From the NCBI RefSeq assembly GCF_002858745.1, contig NZ_PJRO01000022.1, forward strand, positions 47,681 to 111,680: DNA of 64,000 bases, written 5' to 3'. The first letter of the stretch is position 1; each line of letters begins with the position of its first letter. The notes beneath the pieces are model-generated. The model was not told where the DNA came from and made no database searches. It was given only the letters and a program-made list of their open reading frames with translations. The DNA comes from Mesorhizobium loti. GTDB lineage: Bacteria; Pseudomonadota; Alphaproteobacteria; Rhizobiales; Rhizobiaceae. Shown here one piece after another: positions 45,901 through 54,582 of the stretch. A program made the translations under genes and the position numbers.

Positions 45901-47583
45901 GAACAGGCTGACGCCCTCTATTCGGGAGCGATTTCTGGTACAGGCAACCTCACCAAGACCGGATCTGGTACGTTGAAGCTTGCCGGTGACAGCTCCGGTT
46001 TCGTCGGGTCGACATCGATTGCCAAAGGCATCCTGTCGGTGGACGGTTCGCTCGGCGGTTCGATCCGTGTGATGCCCGGAGCCCGCCTGCAAGGCAAAGG
46101 CACCATAAGTGAGCTCACCGTTGCGGCTGGCAGCACCATCGCACCAGGCAATTCAATCGGCACGCTGAACGTGGCCGGCGATGTCACCCTGGCTGCGGGG
46201 TCCATCTATGAGGTGGAAATCGCAGGCAATGGCACGAGTGATCGCATTGCCGCCAAAGGCAAGGCCACGCTTGGTGGAGCCAAGGTAGAGGTGATGGCAC
46301 TGGATGCCGCGACAAGCTATCAAGACGGCCGCAACTACACGATCCTTACAGCAGACGGCGGCATCGCCGGTGCGTTCGATCCGGCCGTGCTGTCGCGCTC
46401 GGCATTTCTCGACGCGACGCTTGCTCAGGGAAAGAACACGGTCGATCTGAAGATCGCCGTCAAGGGCGCCAAACCGCATGGACCTGTGTTCGAAAGGGTC
46501 GCCAATACTTTCAACCGTCACCAGACCGCAGGTGCGCTCGACAAGCTTCAGCAAAGTGGCCAGTCGCTTGCACTTTACAACAAGCTGCTGCCGCTCTCGA
46601 TAGAGGAAGCGCGGTTGGCCTTCGATGGCCTGTCGGGCGAGGTCAATGCCTCGACGGTAACTGGCCTCCTCGAGGATAGCCACTTTCTTCGCGACGCTGT
46701 GAACGACCGCCTGCGCGCTGCTTTCGAGGCAGTCGGTGCCAAGCAGGCGTCTTCGGCCGAGCGGTATGGAGCCTGGGGATCGGCATTCGGCTCGTGGGGC
46801 AGCATCGACAGCGATGGCAATGCGGCTAGCCTTGACCGTTCAAAAGGTGGTTTTATAACCGGTGTCGACGGGCTTGCCGCGGGCGACTGGCAGCTTGGGA
46901 TGCTGGCGGGGTATAGCCAGTCATCCTTCAAGGTCGACGATCGCAAATCGGCCACATCGAGCGACAACTACCATCTTGGCATCTATGGCGGCACGCAGTG
47001 GGATGCGCTCACCCTCAGGTCCGGCTTTGCCTATACTTGGAGTGAGATCGAAACCCGCCGACAGTCCGTGTTTCCTGGGTTCAGCGACAGTATGAGCGGC
47101 AGCTACCGTGCAGGCACGTCGCAGCTGTTCGGTGAATTGGGTTACAGCATGAAAGCGGGCCGCGTCGCTTTCGAACCGTTTGCCAACGTGGCTTACGTCA
47201 ACGTGGACACTCATGGCTTTGCCGAGAAGGGCGGTGCTGCGGCACTCACCGTGCACGGAGCTTCAAACGATGTCGCTCTCACCACGCTGGGCGTGCGTGC
47301 TTCTGCTGGTTTCGATATTGGTTCGACTTCGGCGACGGCGCGTGGGATGGTCGGCTGGCGGCATGGCTATGGCGATGTCACGCCAATGATCAGCCAGGCC
47401 CTTATGGGCTCCAGTGCTTTCTCGATCGCCGGGGTGCCTGTCGCTAGGGATGCGGCCTTGCTCGAAGCGGGGGTCGACTTCAGTATCGCTCCTGCGGCGG
47501 CGCTTGGATTTTCGTATCAAGGTCAGATGGCGTCTGGCTCGCAGGAGCATGGATTCAGGGCGGATCTCACCGTTCGGTTCTAG
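42973..47583 (+). CDS. Large autotransporter with glycine-rich passenger
   Basis: About 1536 residues. It has a long signal region (hydrophobic core GLLVCTALFTVGMIATDAVA) and a passenger whose first part (about 80-430) is extremely glycine-rich in GG-x-GG units. Several PATR beta-helix repeats follow (TNTYTGGTTFAAGTLNAG, DNTYSGGTTIAGGTLQIG, INSYRGGTAIDAGTLSVS), then the C-terminal 12-strand barrel (about 1265-1536) ending LTVRF. It is a type Va secreted surface protein, probably an adhesin. No protease triad is evident. ATG 42973 is preceded by GGTAGG, and 43078 is an alternative. Its neighbour is a divergent AraC regulator. Confidence 0.85.
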   Translation: MLSDGFTFGSRAVKGFERSHPSTEDQLEAPLWPSAMRANVFANHAWRQGLLVCTALFTVGMIATDAVAQSAGGRGGDGNHDSQGGAGQTFGVVGAAGGDSIYYRGGGGGGGAGAAGGKGGSNTGSGGTAGTDGNTGSPIGVNGGDGGSANYGGGGGGGGGGNGIRFSAGGMQTTISATGGNGGTGGTTFYNNSGAGGGGGSGGYGVGATGGALNLNVFGTVTGGNGGAGGTGYGDRNSGGSSGGGGDGGGGIYFGSAGSTLNLAAGSVIGGNGGAGGIGGRGNGASGRGGNGVDFGGTVNNTVSTLAGTTIRGGNGASGAAGGVGIVGSGITILNDGTIAGGYSNLGGAGAVQADAISFTGGANSLRLGSTGTIDGNIGVTGRLAIDPGTMAAGSVTLGNIIHDTTTAGSLVKSGEGRLVLTGTNTYTGGTTFAAGTLNAGSAGAFGTSGALSFTGGTLQYSAANQVDYSSRFSSAAGQKYSVDTNGQNIIWAADLTSSGASLAKSGAGTLTLTGATGYTGDTVVAGGTLQFGDGARGGTGLGGSITVASGAAVSFETPGSFDIGGRVELGDTAAMSIRAGAGQPLLKTGGLKIGADVNFNLSGVGDPNRANQVLIDSSSVIQGDFATISVGGFSGTVDYMTVNTRKSADGKQYLASYDLSWTANNNLAHGTFTLADAANSFTIGTELTDQVANPATGWDGKSLTKAGAGKLILAGDNTYSGGTTIAGGTLQIGEGGIAGSIVGDVVNAGTLAFDRSGTVTVAGTISGSGKLRQQGVGTVVLSGINSYRGGTAIDAGTLSVSADANLGDLSGGLAFHGGTLNTTDSFDTGRAVTLDSSGRFDVAANTLLSLSGAVSGSGDLIKAGAGTLKLSNDGNVYGNTFVEAGSLIGNASTISGRIGNAATMVFDQAPDGTFAGDIGALNGNRGIMIKRGAGELMLTGTSALDWSVEKGKLSTTASRFGGNVMISAGAGVTFDEQADALYSGAISGTGNLTKTGSGTLKLAGDSSGFVGSTSIAKGILSVDGSLGGSIRVMPGARLQGKGTISELTVAAGSTIAPGNSIGTLNVAGDVTLAAGSIYEVEIAGNGTSDRIAAKGKATLGGAKVEVMALDAATSYQDGRNYTILTADGGIAGAFDPAVLSRSAFLDATLAQGKNTVDLKIAVKGAKPHGPVFERVANTFNRHQTAGALDKLQQSGQSLALYNKLLPLSIEEARLAFDGLSGEVNASTVTGLLEDSHFLRDAVNDRLRAAFEAVGAKQASSAERYGAWGSAFGSWGSIDSDGNAASLDRSKGGFITGVDGLAAGDWQLGMLAGYSQSSFKVDDRKSATSSDNYHLGIYGGTQWDALTLRSGFAYTWSEIETRRQSVFPGFSDSMSGSYRAGTSQLFGELGYSMKAGRVAFEPFANVAYVNVDTHGFAEKGGAAALTVHGASNDVALTTLGVRASAGFDIGSTSATARGMVGWRHGYGDVTPMISQALMGSSAFSIAGVPVARDAALLEAGVDFSIAPAAALGFSYQGQMASGSQEHGFRADLTVRF

Positions 47584-48000
47584 ATCGGCCTCGCCATTTA
47601 AGACGTTTCACCCTTGTGGATGGCTACTCTTCGATCGGGTGAGATCACAAGCAGGTGCCTGCGGAAGCACCATGATTTCGCAGGCGGGGCCGAGTGGCGC
47701 GATCATGAGTGCCGCCACTTTGTCGGCAATTATTGCGACGAAAAGTTGAGGGGCAGCTTTGCACCGTCACCTCGGCTATTCGGACAGTCGGAACCTTCGG
47801 CCGAAAAGCGGACATGCTCGCCGCCACCCAGCACCCTCGGCGAAGGTGGCGTTGCAGGTGCCCGGCCACGCAGAAAATCGGTTTGATATCTGGCTATTCA
47901 GGTTGTCTTTTTTTGTCCGAACTTTGTCCAGAGAATGGCTGGAGTGCCTCGAAACAAGGTCTACGATTGCAGCACGCCATGGTTCACGGAGTGTCCAGAA
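47584..48000. other. Intergenic stretch after the autotransporter
   Basis: 417 bp with no convincing gene. A weak inverted repeat CGCCACC...GGTGGCG is visible near 47821-47852, without a T-run. It probably contains the promoter of the hydrolase at 48001. Confidence 0.4.
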
Positions 48001-48564
48001 ATGACCGATGCCGCTCTACTCGTAATCGATGCCCAGGAAAGTTTCCGTCAACGCGCCAGTTGGGAAGTGGTGGATAGTCCCGCCTATCTGAGGAACCAAC
48101 AGGCACTTATCGACGGCGCAGTTGAAAAGGGTTGGCGGATCGTGCGTGTATTTCATGCTGAACCGGAAGGTATTTTCTCCCTCGCTTCGGGTTTCGTTAG
48201 ACCTCTTGCGGAACTCAAACTCGCAAAGCCCGACCTTGAGTTCTTCAAGTTCCGGCATTCAGCCTTCGTCGGGTCGCCTCTTGAAGTGTACCTGATCGAG
48301 AATAGCATCCGTCGCCTTGTCATCTCCGGCATTCGCACCGAACAGTGCTGTGAGACGACCACTCGCCATGGTTCGGATCTCGGTTGGCAGATCGACTACG
48401 TGACCGAGGCGACCCATACTATGCCGCTCACCGATGCGACCGGAAGAACCTGGACGGCTGAAGAGATAAAGGCCCGCACGGCAGCAGTGCTTGATGGGCG
48501 CTTCGCCCGCATCTGCACGATCGGTGAAGCTTTGGCCGGCGAGAAGATGGCTGCCGTGGCATGA
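48001..48564 (+). CDS. Isochorismatase-like cysteine hydrolase
   Basis: A 187-residue isochorismatase-superfamily hydrolase. The catalytic triad reads D10 (LLVIDAQESF), K83 (EFFKFRHSAF) and C116 (GIRTEQCCETTTR). Members hydrolyse amides, nicotinamide or isochorismate; the substrate here is unknown. ATG 48001 is favoured over 47935 because the family begins close to the first Asp. Its stop overlaps the start of the GlxA-type regulator by four bases, so they are translated together. Confidence 0.85.
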   Translation: MTDAALLVIDAQESFRQRASWEVVDSPAYLRNQQALIDGAVEKGWRIVRVFHAEPEGIFSLASGFVRPLAELKLAKPDLEFFKFRHSAFVGSPLEVYLIENSIRRLVISGIRTEQCCETTTRHGSDLGWQIDYVTEATHTMPLTDATGRTWTAEEIKARTAAVLDGRFARICTIGEALAGEKMAAVA

Positions 48565-49568
48565 CGATACCGCGTCGGATTCCAACCTATGTGGTAATGC
48601 CGGCGCGGACCTTGCTGCTCGATGTCGCGGGGCCAATGGAGGCCCTGCGTTATGCCAATCGCGTGCAGCAGGAAGTGCAGTTTGATGTCAGCTACATTGG
48701 CGCATTGCCCGAGGTCACAACCTCAATTGGGCTGCGAGTGACCGGCATCTCGCCGCTACCCGATACCGTCGAGACAGGCGCCATGGTCGTGGTCGCAGGT
48801 GATACCGACGCGCCCATGGACACAAGCCAGCCGTTCGAGGCATTTGAAGAAGGTGGCGACGAGTTGGTCCGGTGGCTCCAGCGCAGCTTGAGACCTGGCA
48901 TTTTGCTCGTGTCGATTTGCTCAGGTGCTCTCCTGGCCGCGAGGGCGGGGCTGCTTGATGGCGTCAAATGCACCACGCATTTCACCGACTGCGAACGTCT
49001 CGCGCAGATCGCTCCGTTGGCCAAGGTTCTGGAGAACCGGCTCTATGTGGAGGACGGCGAACGCTATACTAGCGCCGGCATCACCGCCGGTATCGACCTG
49101 ATGCTGCATATCATCGGCCGTCTCACCGACCCGGCTGTCTCCGCCGCCGTGGCAAAGTCGCTCGTCGTCTATTTCCGGCGCCTCGGAACAGATCCGCAGC
49201 TTTCGCCATGGCTGGAGGGGAGAAACCACATCCACTCAGCCATCCATCGGGTCCAAGATGCTATAACAGCCGATCCGGCGCGAGACTGGTCGCTTGCAGC
49301 ATTGGCTGACATCGCCAATGCCAGCCCCAGACATCTTAGCCGCCTGTTCAATGATCAAGCCGGCATGACTATCCCAGATTATCGCAACCGGCTACGCATC
49401 GCACTGGCCCAGCAGCTTCTGAGCGAGACTAGGCTGGACATTGAGCGAGTGGCAGAGCGCGTAGGCTACAGTTCAAGCCGGCAATTGCGTCGCGCTTGGG
49501 GACGTTTCAATCTCTCTCCGCCGAGTGCTCTTCGGCGGCGAGATACCTATCCTCCTTGCCGCCCCTAA
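48561..49568 (+). CDS. GlxA-type regulator (DJ-1/PfpI domain plus AraC HTH)
   Basis: A 335-residue regulator. The N-terminal DJ-1/PfpI-like domain (about 5-190) has the nucleophile-elbow cysteine in LVSICSGALLAARAGLL and TTHF after it. The C-terminal AraC helix-turn-helix pair includes WSLAALADIANASPRHLSRLF and DIERVAERVGYSSSRQLRRAW. Such regulators often control catabolism of nitrogen compounds. It overlaps the cysteine hydrolase by ATGA, so the hydrolase and its probable regulator form an operon. Confidence 0.87.
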   Translation: MTIPRRIPTYVVMPARTLLLDVAGPMEALRYANRVQQEVQFDVSYIGALPEVTTSIGLRVTGISPLPDTVETGAMVVVAGDTDAPMDTSQPFEAFEEGGDELVRWLQRSLRPGILLVSICSGALLAARAGLLDGVKCTTHFTDCERLAQIAPLAKVLENRLYVEDGERYTSAGITAGIDLMLHIIGRLTDPAVSAAVAKSLVVYFRRLGTDPQLSPWLEGRNHIHSAIHRVQDAITADPARDWSLAALADIANASPRHLSRLFNDQAGMTIPDYRNRLRIALAQQLLSETRLDIERVAERVGYSSSRQLRRAWGRFNLSPPSALRRRDTYPPCRP

Positions 49569-49672
49569 AAGCTGAGACTCAGCTACTCCCTTTCTCGCAC
49601 ACATCGATGGTTAGGCTTGACATGTATGCCCCAACACTTGCGCTTCCCAGCTGCCAGGGCATTTGCCGGACG

Positions 49673-51103
49673 CTACGCAGCTTTCGAAGAGGCAGGCAGT
49701 GCAAGGGCTGCAAGTAAGCTGATGAGGATGCCGGCAGCGGCCAGCCAGAGAGCAAGTTGTATGCCTTCCGACATGGCACCGGCCAATACCTCGCCCTCCA
49801 GTCCGCCGAGATGGCGGTTGGCGAGGGCGATCAGCACGGCGAGTCCGATGGAATTTCCGACGCTCAGCGTGGTGGATGCCATGCCTGAGGCCACGCCTTG
49901 CTCGTCTTGGCGCACTCCCGTGGCTGCCGCTATCCACATGCCTGTCCAGACGATGCCCTGGCCGACGCCAGAGACGATGAGACCGGGAACGATGGCAAGA
50001 TAACCACTCGTTACATTTGCACCTGGCACCATCAAGGCCGTCCCGGCGGCACCAACCACCATCCCCGTCATCAGCGTGGCACGCATCGAGAGACGCCGTA
50101 CCAGTCGCTCGCCGAGCTGAGTGCCAATGACGATCGCGACGGAGGGAACAAGGAAAGCAAAACCCGTCTCGAGAGCCGTCAGCCCCTGCACGTTCTGGAA
50201 GAGAACGGTCAGGAAATAGGGCAGAGCGCCGAAGGTACCCATGAACAGGAATGTGATGATCATGCTCGCGACGAGATTGCGGTTTGTAAACAGCCGCAGC
50301 GGCATCAGCGGATCGGCGCTGCGCGCCTCGATCAGCGCGAAAGCGATCAGGGACACGACGGAGAGGATTAGCGCACCGATGACGCTGGCAGCCTGCCAGC
50401 CGATCTCAGGTCCTTCCACCAGAGCAAAGACAAGTGCGGTCGCGCCGATGGTGACGCTCAGTGCACCCGGGAGGTCGAAGTTGCGGCGCTCGTGACGCAC
50501 GGGGTCGCGCGGGATGACAAGGAAGGCGGCGATGATGGCGATGCCGGCGAGCACGACGTTGACATAGAAAACGGCTGGCCAACCCCAGGTCGCAGTCAGG
50601 AAGCCGCCGGCCAGCGCGCCGACGCTGAGGCCGCTTGCTCCGGCGCCGCCCCAGACGGCCAAGGCCTGGTTGCGCTCCCGACCTTCGGCAAACAGGCGAT
50701 TGATGAGCGAAAGTGTCGCGGGGAACAGGAAGGCACCGCCTATGCCCTGCACCGCGCGCGCTACGATGATGATTTCGGGTGACCAAGCTAGCCCACCGGC
50801 GAGCGAGGACAACGCGTAGAGCCAGAGCGCGAAGATGAACATGCGGCGCTGGCCGACCAAGTCTGCCGCGCGCCCGCCAAACAGGAGAAAGCCCCCACAC
50901 AAGACCATATAGGCACTCACCACCCATTGCAGGGTTTGGCCGGAAAAGCCCAGCCCGGTGCCGATCTCTGGCAAAGCGACAAAAACGATGTTGATGTCGA
51001 GCGAATATATGAGCTGGGCGAAGGCAAGCAACGCCAATGCCGCGCCCCTTCGAGCTCCGAGGCCAGATGCCGGTATTGCTCCGGTCTGTTCCGATGCGGT
51101 CAT
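49673..51103 (-). CDS. MFS drug exporter (DHA2, 14-helix type)
   Basis: A 476-residue major-facilitator exporter of the EmrB/QacA type with about 14 helices. The first helix carries LDINIVFVALPEIGTGLGF (motif D1-like), followed by GRAADLVGQRRMF (motif A) and AVQGIGGAFLFPATLSLI (motif B region). ATG 51103 (MTASEQ) is chosen for GGAG seven bases upstream; 51139 is also open. It diverges from a TetR regulator with a clear palindrome between, so it is probably a regulated drug or toxin exporter. Confidence 0.87.
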   Translation of the reverse strand: MTASEQTGAIPASGLGARRGAALALLAFAQLIYSLDINIVFVALPEIGTGLGFSGQTLQWVVSAYMVLCGGFLLFGGRAADLVGQRRMFIFALWLYALSSLAGGLAWSPEIIIVARAVQGIGGAFLFPATLSLINRLFAEGRERNQALAVWGGAGASGLSVGALAGGFLTATWGWPAVFYVNVVLAGIAIIAAFLVIPRDPVRHERRNFDLPGALSVTIGATALVFALVEGPEIGWQAASVIGALILSVVSLIAFALIEARSADPLMPLRLFTNRNLVASMIITFLFMGTFGALPYFLTVLFQNVQGLTALETGFAFLVPSVAIVIGTQLGERLVRRLSMRATLMTGMVVGAAGTALMVPGANVTSGYLAIVPGLIVSGVGQGIVWTGMWIAAATGVRQDEQGVASGMASTTLSVGNSIGLAVLIALANRHLGGLEGEVLAGAMSEGIQLALWLAAAGILISLLAALALPASSKAA

Positions 51104-51128
51104 GCTGGTCTCCATTCTGAAATCTTTG

Positions 51129-51143
51129 TTGTTTGACAAACAA
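51129..51143. promoter_or_regulatory. TetR-type operator
   Basis: TTGTTTGaCAAACAA is a perfect 7-bp inverted repeat around one base. It lies 26 bp upstream of the exporter start, within the divergent region shared with the TetR gene. Confidence 0.7.
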
Positions 51144-51206
51144 TAGGAACTTGCATCGCGCCGTCAAGCGAATTATTTGTTGCTTACTCAATAATGGAGA
51201 AGTGCG

Positions 51207-51803
51207 ATGGCAGGGCGACCGCGTGAGTTTGATCGAGAGCTTGCCTTGGCCAAGGCGCGCGACGCCTTCTGGTCCCGCGGCTATGAGGGCGTGTCGATGA
51301 CCGATCTCGTCGAGACGATGGGCATCGCCTCAGCCCGCATCTACGCGGCCTTCGGGTCCAAAGAGGAGTTGTTTCGCGAAGCCGTTGAGCTCTATGCGGC
51401 ACACGAAGGCGGCTTTGCCGAGCGAGCGATGGCGCAAGAGCCAACGGCTATACGCGCCATGGAGCGAAGCCTACGAGAAGCAATCGAAAACTGCACACGA
51501 AAAGGGCGCCCGGCTGGCTGCATGGTGGTATCGGCTGCCACCAACTGCACGGTCGCCAATGCAAGCGTCCAGGCGTTTCTCACGGATTACCGCAACCGCC
51601 GGACAGTTGTGCTGGAAAAGCGTCTGAAACGCGCCGTCGCTGAAGGCGAATTGCAGGCTGAAACCGACGTTGCAGGCCTGGCCGATCACTATGCTGCGAT
51701 CCTCATCGGATACGCCGTTCAGGGCAGGGACGGTGTCCCACGAAAGCGGCTGCTGGCGACAATCCCCGTGGCGATGCAGGCGCTTCGACTTGCTGCCAAG
51801 TGA
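51207..51803 (+). CDS. TetR-family repressor
   Basis: A 198-residue regulator with the TetR helix-turn-helix near the N-terminus (GVSMTDLVETMGIASARIYAAFGSKEEL in helices 2-4). The C-terminal ligand domain holds MVVSAATNC. It belongs to the AcrR-like group that responds to small hydrophobic ligands. It diverges from the MFS exporter and should repress it through the palindrome at 51129. Start at ATG 51207 with GGAGAAG upstream. Confidence 0.87.
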   Translation: MAGRPREFDRELALAKARDAFWSRGYEGVSMTDLVETMGIASARIYAAFGSKEELFREAVELYAAHEGGFAERAMAQEPTAIRAMERSLREAIENCTRKGRPAGCMVVSAATNCTVANASVQAFLTDYRNRRTVVLEKRLKRAVAEGELQAETDVAGLADHYAAILIGYAVQGRDGVPRKRLLATIPVAMQALRLAAK

Positions 51804-51925
51804 CATCGGCAGATCGTGCTTGCTCTGCGGCGACATGCCAGAACATAACCGCCTCAAAACTTCCGACCTGAAGGACCGCGCAAGGCGAGCCTCAAGGGCA
51901 TCACACCGCGGCATTTCTCTTCGGT

Positions 51926-52218
51926 GCGAGGATGAAATACATTCATACCGACGAAAGGCTGCCGGCGCTGGTGCGCACCGGGCTGTTGCATGTGCAGTTC
52001 GAACCATCCATCCCATCTCGACGGCAATGGTCGGATCGGGCGACTGTTGATTGCGCTGCTGCTGGAACATTGGCAACTGTTAAGGGCTCCGCTTCTCTAT
52101 CTGAGCCTATTCTTCAAGCGTCACCGCGAGGAGTATTATCGCCGGCACAACCGCGTGCTGCAGGAAGGGGATTGGGAGGGCTGGACAGACTTCTTTCTGG
52201 ATGGGGTCGCGACGATAG
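51926..52218 (+). pseudogene. Fic-domain gene remnant, frameshifted and truncated
   Basis: The stretch encodes pieces of a Fic (AMP-transferase) protein in three frames. MKYIHTDERLPALVRTGLLH and VQFE come first, then TIHP (52003-52014), then LDGNGRIGRLLIALLLEHWQ and more up to FFLDGVATIA. Two single-base losses (near 52002 and 52015) break the motif HPFxDGNGR. The N-terminal half and everything after GVATIA are absent. The 3' break lies just before the end of the IclR gene, suggesting that the neighbouring region was inserted here or that a deletion joined them. The rest of 51804-52226 holds no gene. Confidence 0.75.
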
Positions 52219-52226
52219 CCGTACGT

Positions 52227-53006
52227 TCAAACTTGTTGAGACAGGTTGTCGCTGATCTGAGACGCCGCTTGCATAAGAGCGTCCGCAATTCGCTCCGTGA
52301 GAGCTGGTGTTATCCTCCTTTGGGGCGCCGAAAGGCTGATGGCGGCGAAGGGTCGACCGATGTCGTCCATGATTGGTGCGCCGATGCATGTGGCGCCGTC
52401 CTCATTCTCTCCGTCTTCCACGGCGAAACCCTGCGCGGCTATCTCATCGAGCTGTTTTTTCAGGACCTTCGTGCTCGTGATCGTCCGATAGGTTCGTTCA
52501 GCGAGCGAATCGGTTAGCAAACTCAACCTTTCTGCGTCCGGTAAGTACGCCAGGATCGCCTTGCCGAGTGCGGTGGAGTGCAGAGGGTCGCGACTGCCGA
52601 TACGGGCCTGCATGCGCAAGGCGCGCGTCGATTCCATCATGTCGATGTAGACGATGTGGTGCTGTGAAGGGATTGCCAAGTTGATGGTTTCATTGAACTC
52701 GGCGTGGAGCTGCCTCAGATAGGGGAGGGCCACTTCGCGCAGCCGCTGGATGCTCGTGTCGGTCGCGGCAAGCTTGCGGAATTGCGGGCCGATGCCGTAC
52801 TTGTCGCTCGCTTTGTCATATGTGACGAACCCCGCGACACTCAGCGTTTGCAGGTAGCGGAAGGCTGTCGTCTTGGGCAGGGCAAGCTCCCTGGCCGCGA
52901 CCGTCAGCGATATCTGGTGGCCCTTCTTGGCCAGAAGCTCGAGAACCTTCAAGGCCTTCAGCACCGGCTGCACAACATATCTGTTCGAGGCGGGATCCGG
53001 CACCAT
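52227..53006 (-). CDS. IclR-family transcription regulator
   Basis: A 259-residue regulator. The N-terminal winged helix (about 10-75) includes ISLTVAARELALPKTTAFRYLQTL. The C-terminal effector domain has RIGSRDPLHSTALGKAILAY, a typical IclR signature. Start: ATG 53006 (MVPDPASNRY) has GGAGG five bases upstream; 53018 (MEEQM) is in frame but lacks a site of its own. It diverges from the aminotransferase at 53124 and probably controls it. The gene ends next to the Fic remnant. Confidence 0.83.
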   Translation of the reverse strand: MVPDPASNRYVVQPVLKALKVLELLAKKGHQISLTVAARELALPKTTAFRYLQTLSVAGFVTYDKASDKYGIGPQFRKLAATDTSIQRLREVALPYLRQLHAEFNETINLAIPSQHHIVYIDMMESTRALRMQARIGSRDPLHSTALGKAILAYLPDAERLSLLTDSLAERTYRTITSTKVLKKQLDEIAAQGFAVEDGENEDGATCIGAPIMDDIGRPFAAISLSAPQRRITPALTERIADALMQAASQISDNLSQQV

Positions 53007-53076
53007 TTGCTCCTCCATGATTGGGGGCCATGTATTTGATTTTTCTATCAGGCGAAACACCGATTTCTTTACAGGA

Positions 53077-53090
53077 AATGGAGCGCCATT
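53077..53090. promoter_or_regulatory. Possible IclR operator
   Basis: AATGGagcgCCATT is a 5-4-5 inverted repeat in the 117-bp divergent region between the IclR gene and the aminotransferase. Candidate only. Confidence 0.35.
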
Positions 53091-53123
53091 CAATCTGGTA
53101 GGCAGATCGATGGAGAAATGCCT

Positions 53124-54473
53124 ATGCAGACGCCCGCCACCCAACCGCAATCCGAGCAAACGAAAGCACTTCTTGGTTTTGATGGTTCGGCGCGGCGGAT
53201 CGCTGAGAATTCACGATGGATCGCGGGCGGAGTGAACAGCAATTTTCGTCTCAACATCTCGCCGACACCGCTGGTTTTCGAGCGCGGCGAAGGAGCTTAT
53301 CTGTTCGATATCGATGGCAACCGTCTCATCGACTACTATCTCGGCATGGGTCCGATGATCCTCGGCCACAAGCCCGCCGCGCTGGTCGAAGCCGTGAAGA
53401 CGCAGATCGACAAGGGTATCCTTTTTGCCGGCCAGACCGAAGTCGAGGCGCGGGCCGCCCGCCTGGTCTGCGAACTGGTGCCTTGCGCGGAACGGATACG
53501 CTTTGGCTCCTCCGGGTCGGAGGTCGATCAGGCTGCTTTGCGACTGGCCCGCGCAGCAACCGGGCGCAGCAAGGTCATCAAATTCGAGGGGCACTATCAC
53601 GGCTGGTTCGACAATGTGTTGTGGTCGACCGCTCCGGCGCTCGATGCGGCCGGTCCCGTCGATGCGCCCTTGGCTGTCGCTGGCAGCAACGGCCAGCTTC
53701 CGCAGAGTGCTGACGATCTCGTCATTTTGCCGTGGAACGATTTGGAGGCTGTCATCCGTCGCCTCGGGCAGGGCGACATCGCTGCTGTGATCATGGAGGC
53801 GGCGATGTGCAATGCTGGTGCCATCCATCCGCTGCCCGGCTATCTTGAAGGCGTGCGCGAGGCCTGTACCCGCGCCGGTACCGTTCTGATCTTCGACGAG
53901 GTGATCACCGGGTTCCGGCTGGGTGCCGGTGGCGCACAGCAGCGCTTCGGCGTGACGCCGGACCTTGCCACCTTCGGCAAAGCCATCGCCAACGGGTTCC
54001 CGGTCGCCGCCATTGCAGGCCGCGCCGACCTTCTGGACCAGTTTGCCAAGGGTGGCGTTGTCCATGGCGGCACCTACAATTCGCAGCCCATTGCGATGGC
54101 CGCGACCGCAGCGACGCTGCGTGCGCTCACTCCAGATCTTTTTGCCGGCATCGAGCGGCAAGGCGGAAAGCTGATGGAGGGCATGCGAGAGGCGTTAGCT
54201 TCGGCTGGGGTGACGGCCGCGGTCACCGGTTTCCCGTCCATCTTCCACGTCGCCTTCGGTATTGACAAGCCGGCGCGCAACTACCGCGAGCTCGCCCGGT
54301 CGAACAAGCCCGCTTATATCGCCTTCACCACAGCGTTGCTGCAGCGCGGCGTGCGTGCACTTGAACGCGGTGCCTGGTTCATGTCGGCGGCGCATAACGA
54401 TGCGGTGATCGAGGAAACGCTGTGGGCGGTGAGACGCGCCGTCGCCGATCTCAAGGCGCGGGGCGTGGTCTGA
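53124..54473 (+). CDS. Class III aminotransferase / glutamate-1-semialdehyde aminomutase-like
   Basis: A 449-residue PLP enzyme. It shows the GSA-aminomutase pattern: GVNSNFRLN near the start, FGSSGSEVDQAALRLARAAT for phosphate binding, FEGHYHGWFD, DEVITGFRLG and the PLP lysine in ATFGKAIANGFP. Many catabolic class III aminotransferases look like this, and a haem-pathway role is unlikely beside transporters. ATG 53124 has GGAG eight bases upstream; 53118 is too close to it. It may process an amino compound imported by the ABC transporter encoded at 55403-57712. Confidence 0.82.
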   Translation: MQTPATQPQSEQTKALLGFDGSARRIAENSRWIAGGVNSNFRLNISPTPLVFERGEGAYLFDIDGNRLIDYYLGMGPMILGHKPAALVEAVKTQIDKGILFAGQTEVEARAARLVCELVPCAERIRFGSSGSEVDQAALRLARAATGRSKVIKFEGHYHGWFDNVLWSTAPALDAAGPVDAPLAVAGSNGQLPQSADDLVILPWNDLEAVIRRLGQGDIAAVIMEAAMCNAGAIHPLPGYLEGVREACTRAGTVLIFDEVITGFRLGAGGAQQRFGVTPDLATFGKAIANGFPVAAIAGRADLLDQFAKGGVVHGGTYNSQPIAMAATAATLRALTPDLFAGIERQGGKLMEGMREALASAGVTAAVTGFPSIFHVAFGIDKPARNYRELARSNKPAYIAFTTALLQRGVRALERGAWFMSAAHNDAVIEETLWAVRRAVADLKARGVV

Positions 54474-54537
54474 CCAAGCGCATCCCGTAGGACCATGAAG
54501 GCTATTGACGGATTCGCCAAATGGCCATAGCGTCATG

Positions 54538-54549
54538 TTAAACGTTTAA
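54538..54549. promoter_or_regulatory. LacI-type operator, copy 1
   Basis: TTAAACGTTTAA is a perfect 12-bp palindrome with a central CG, the form of LacI/PurR-family operators. It lies 33-44 bp upstream of the aldolase start and downstream of TTGACG, where repressor binding would block transcription. Confidence 0.65.
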
Positions 54550-54582
54550 TATAGCAGCTACCTACCAGTTTGGAGACTTCTT

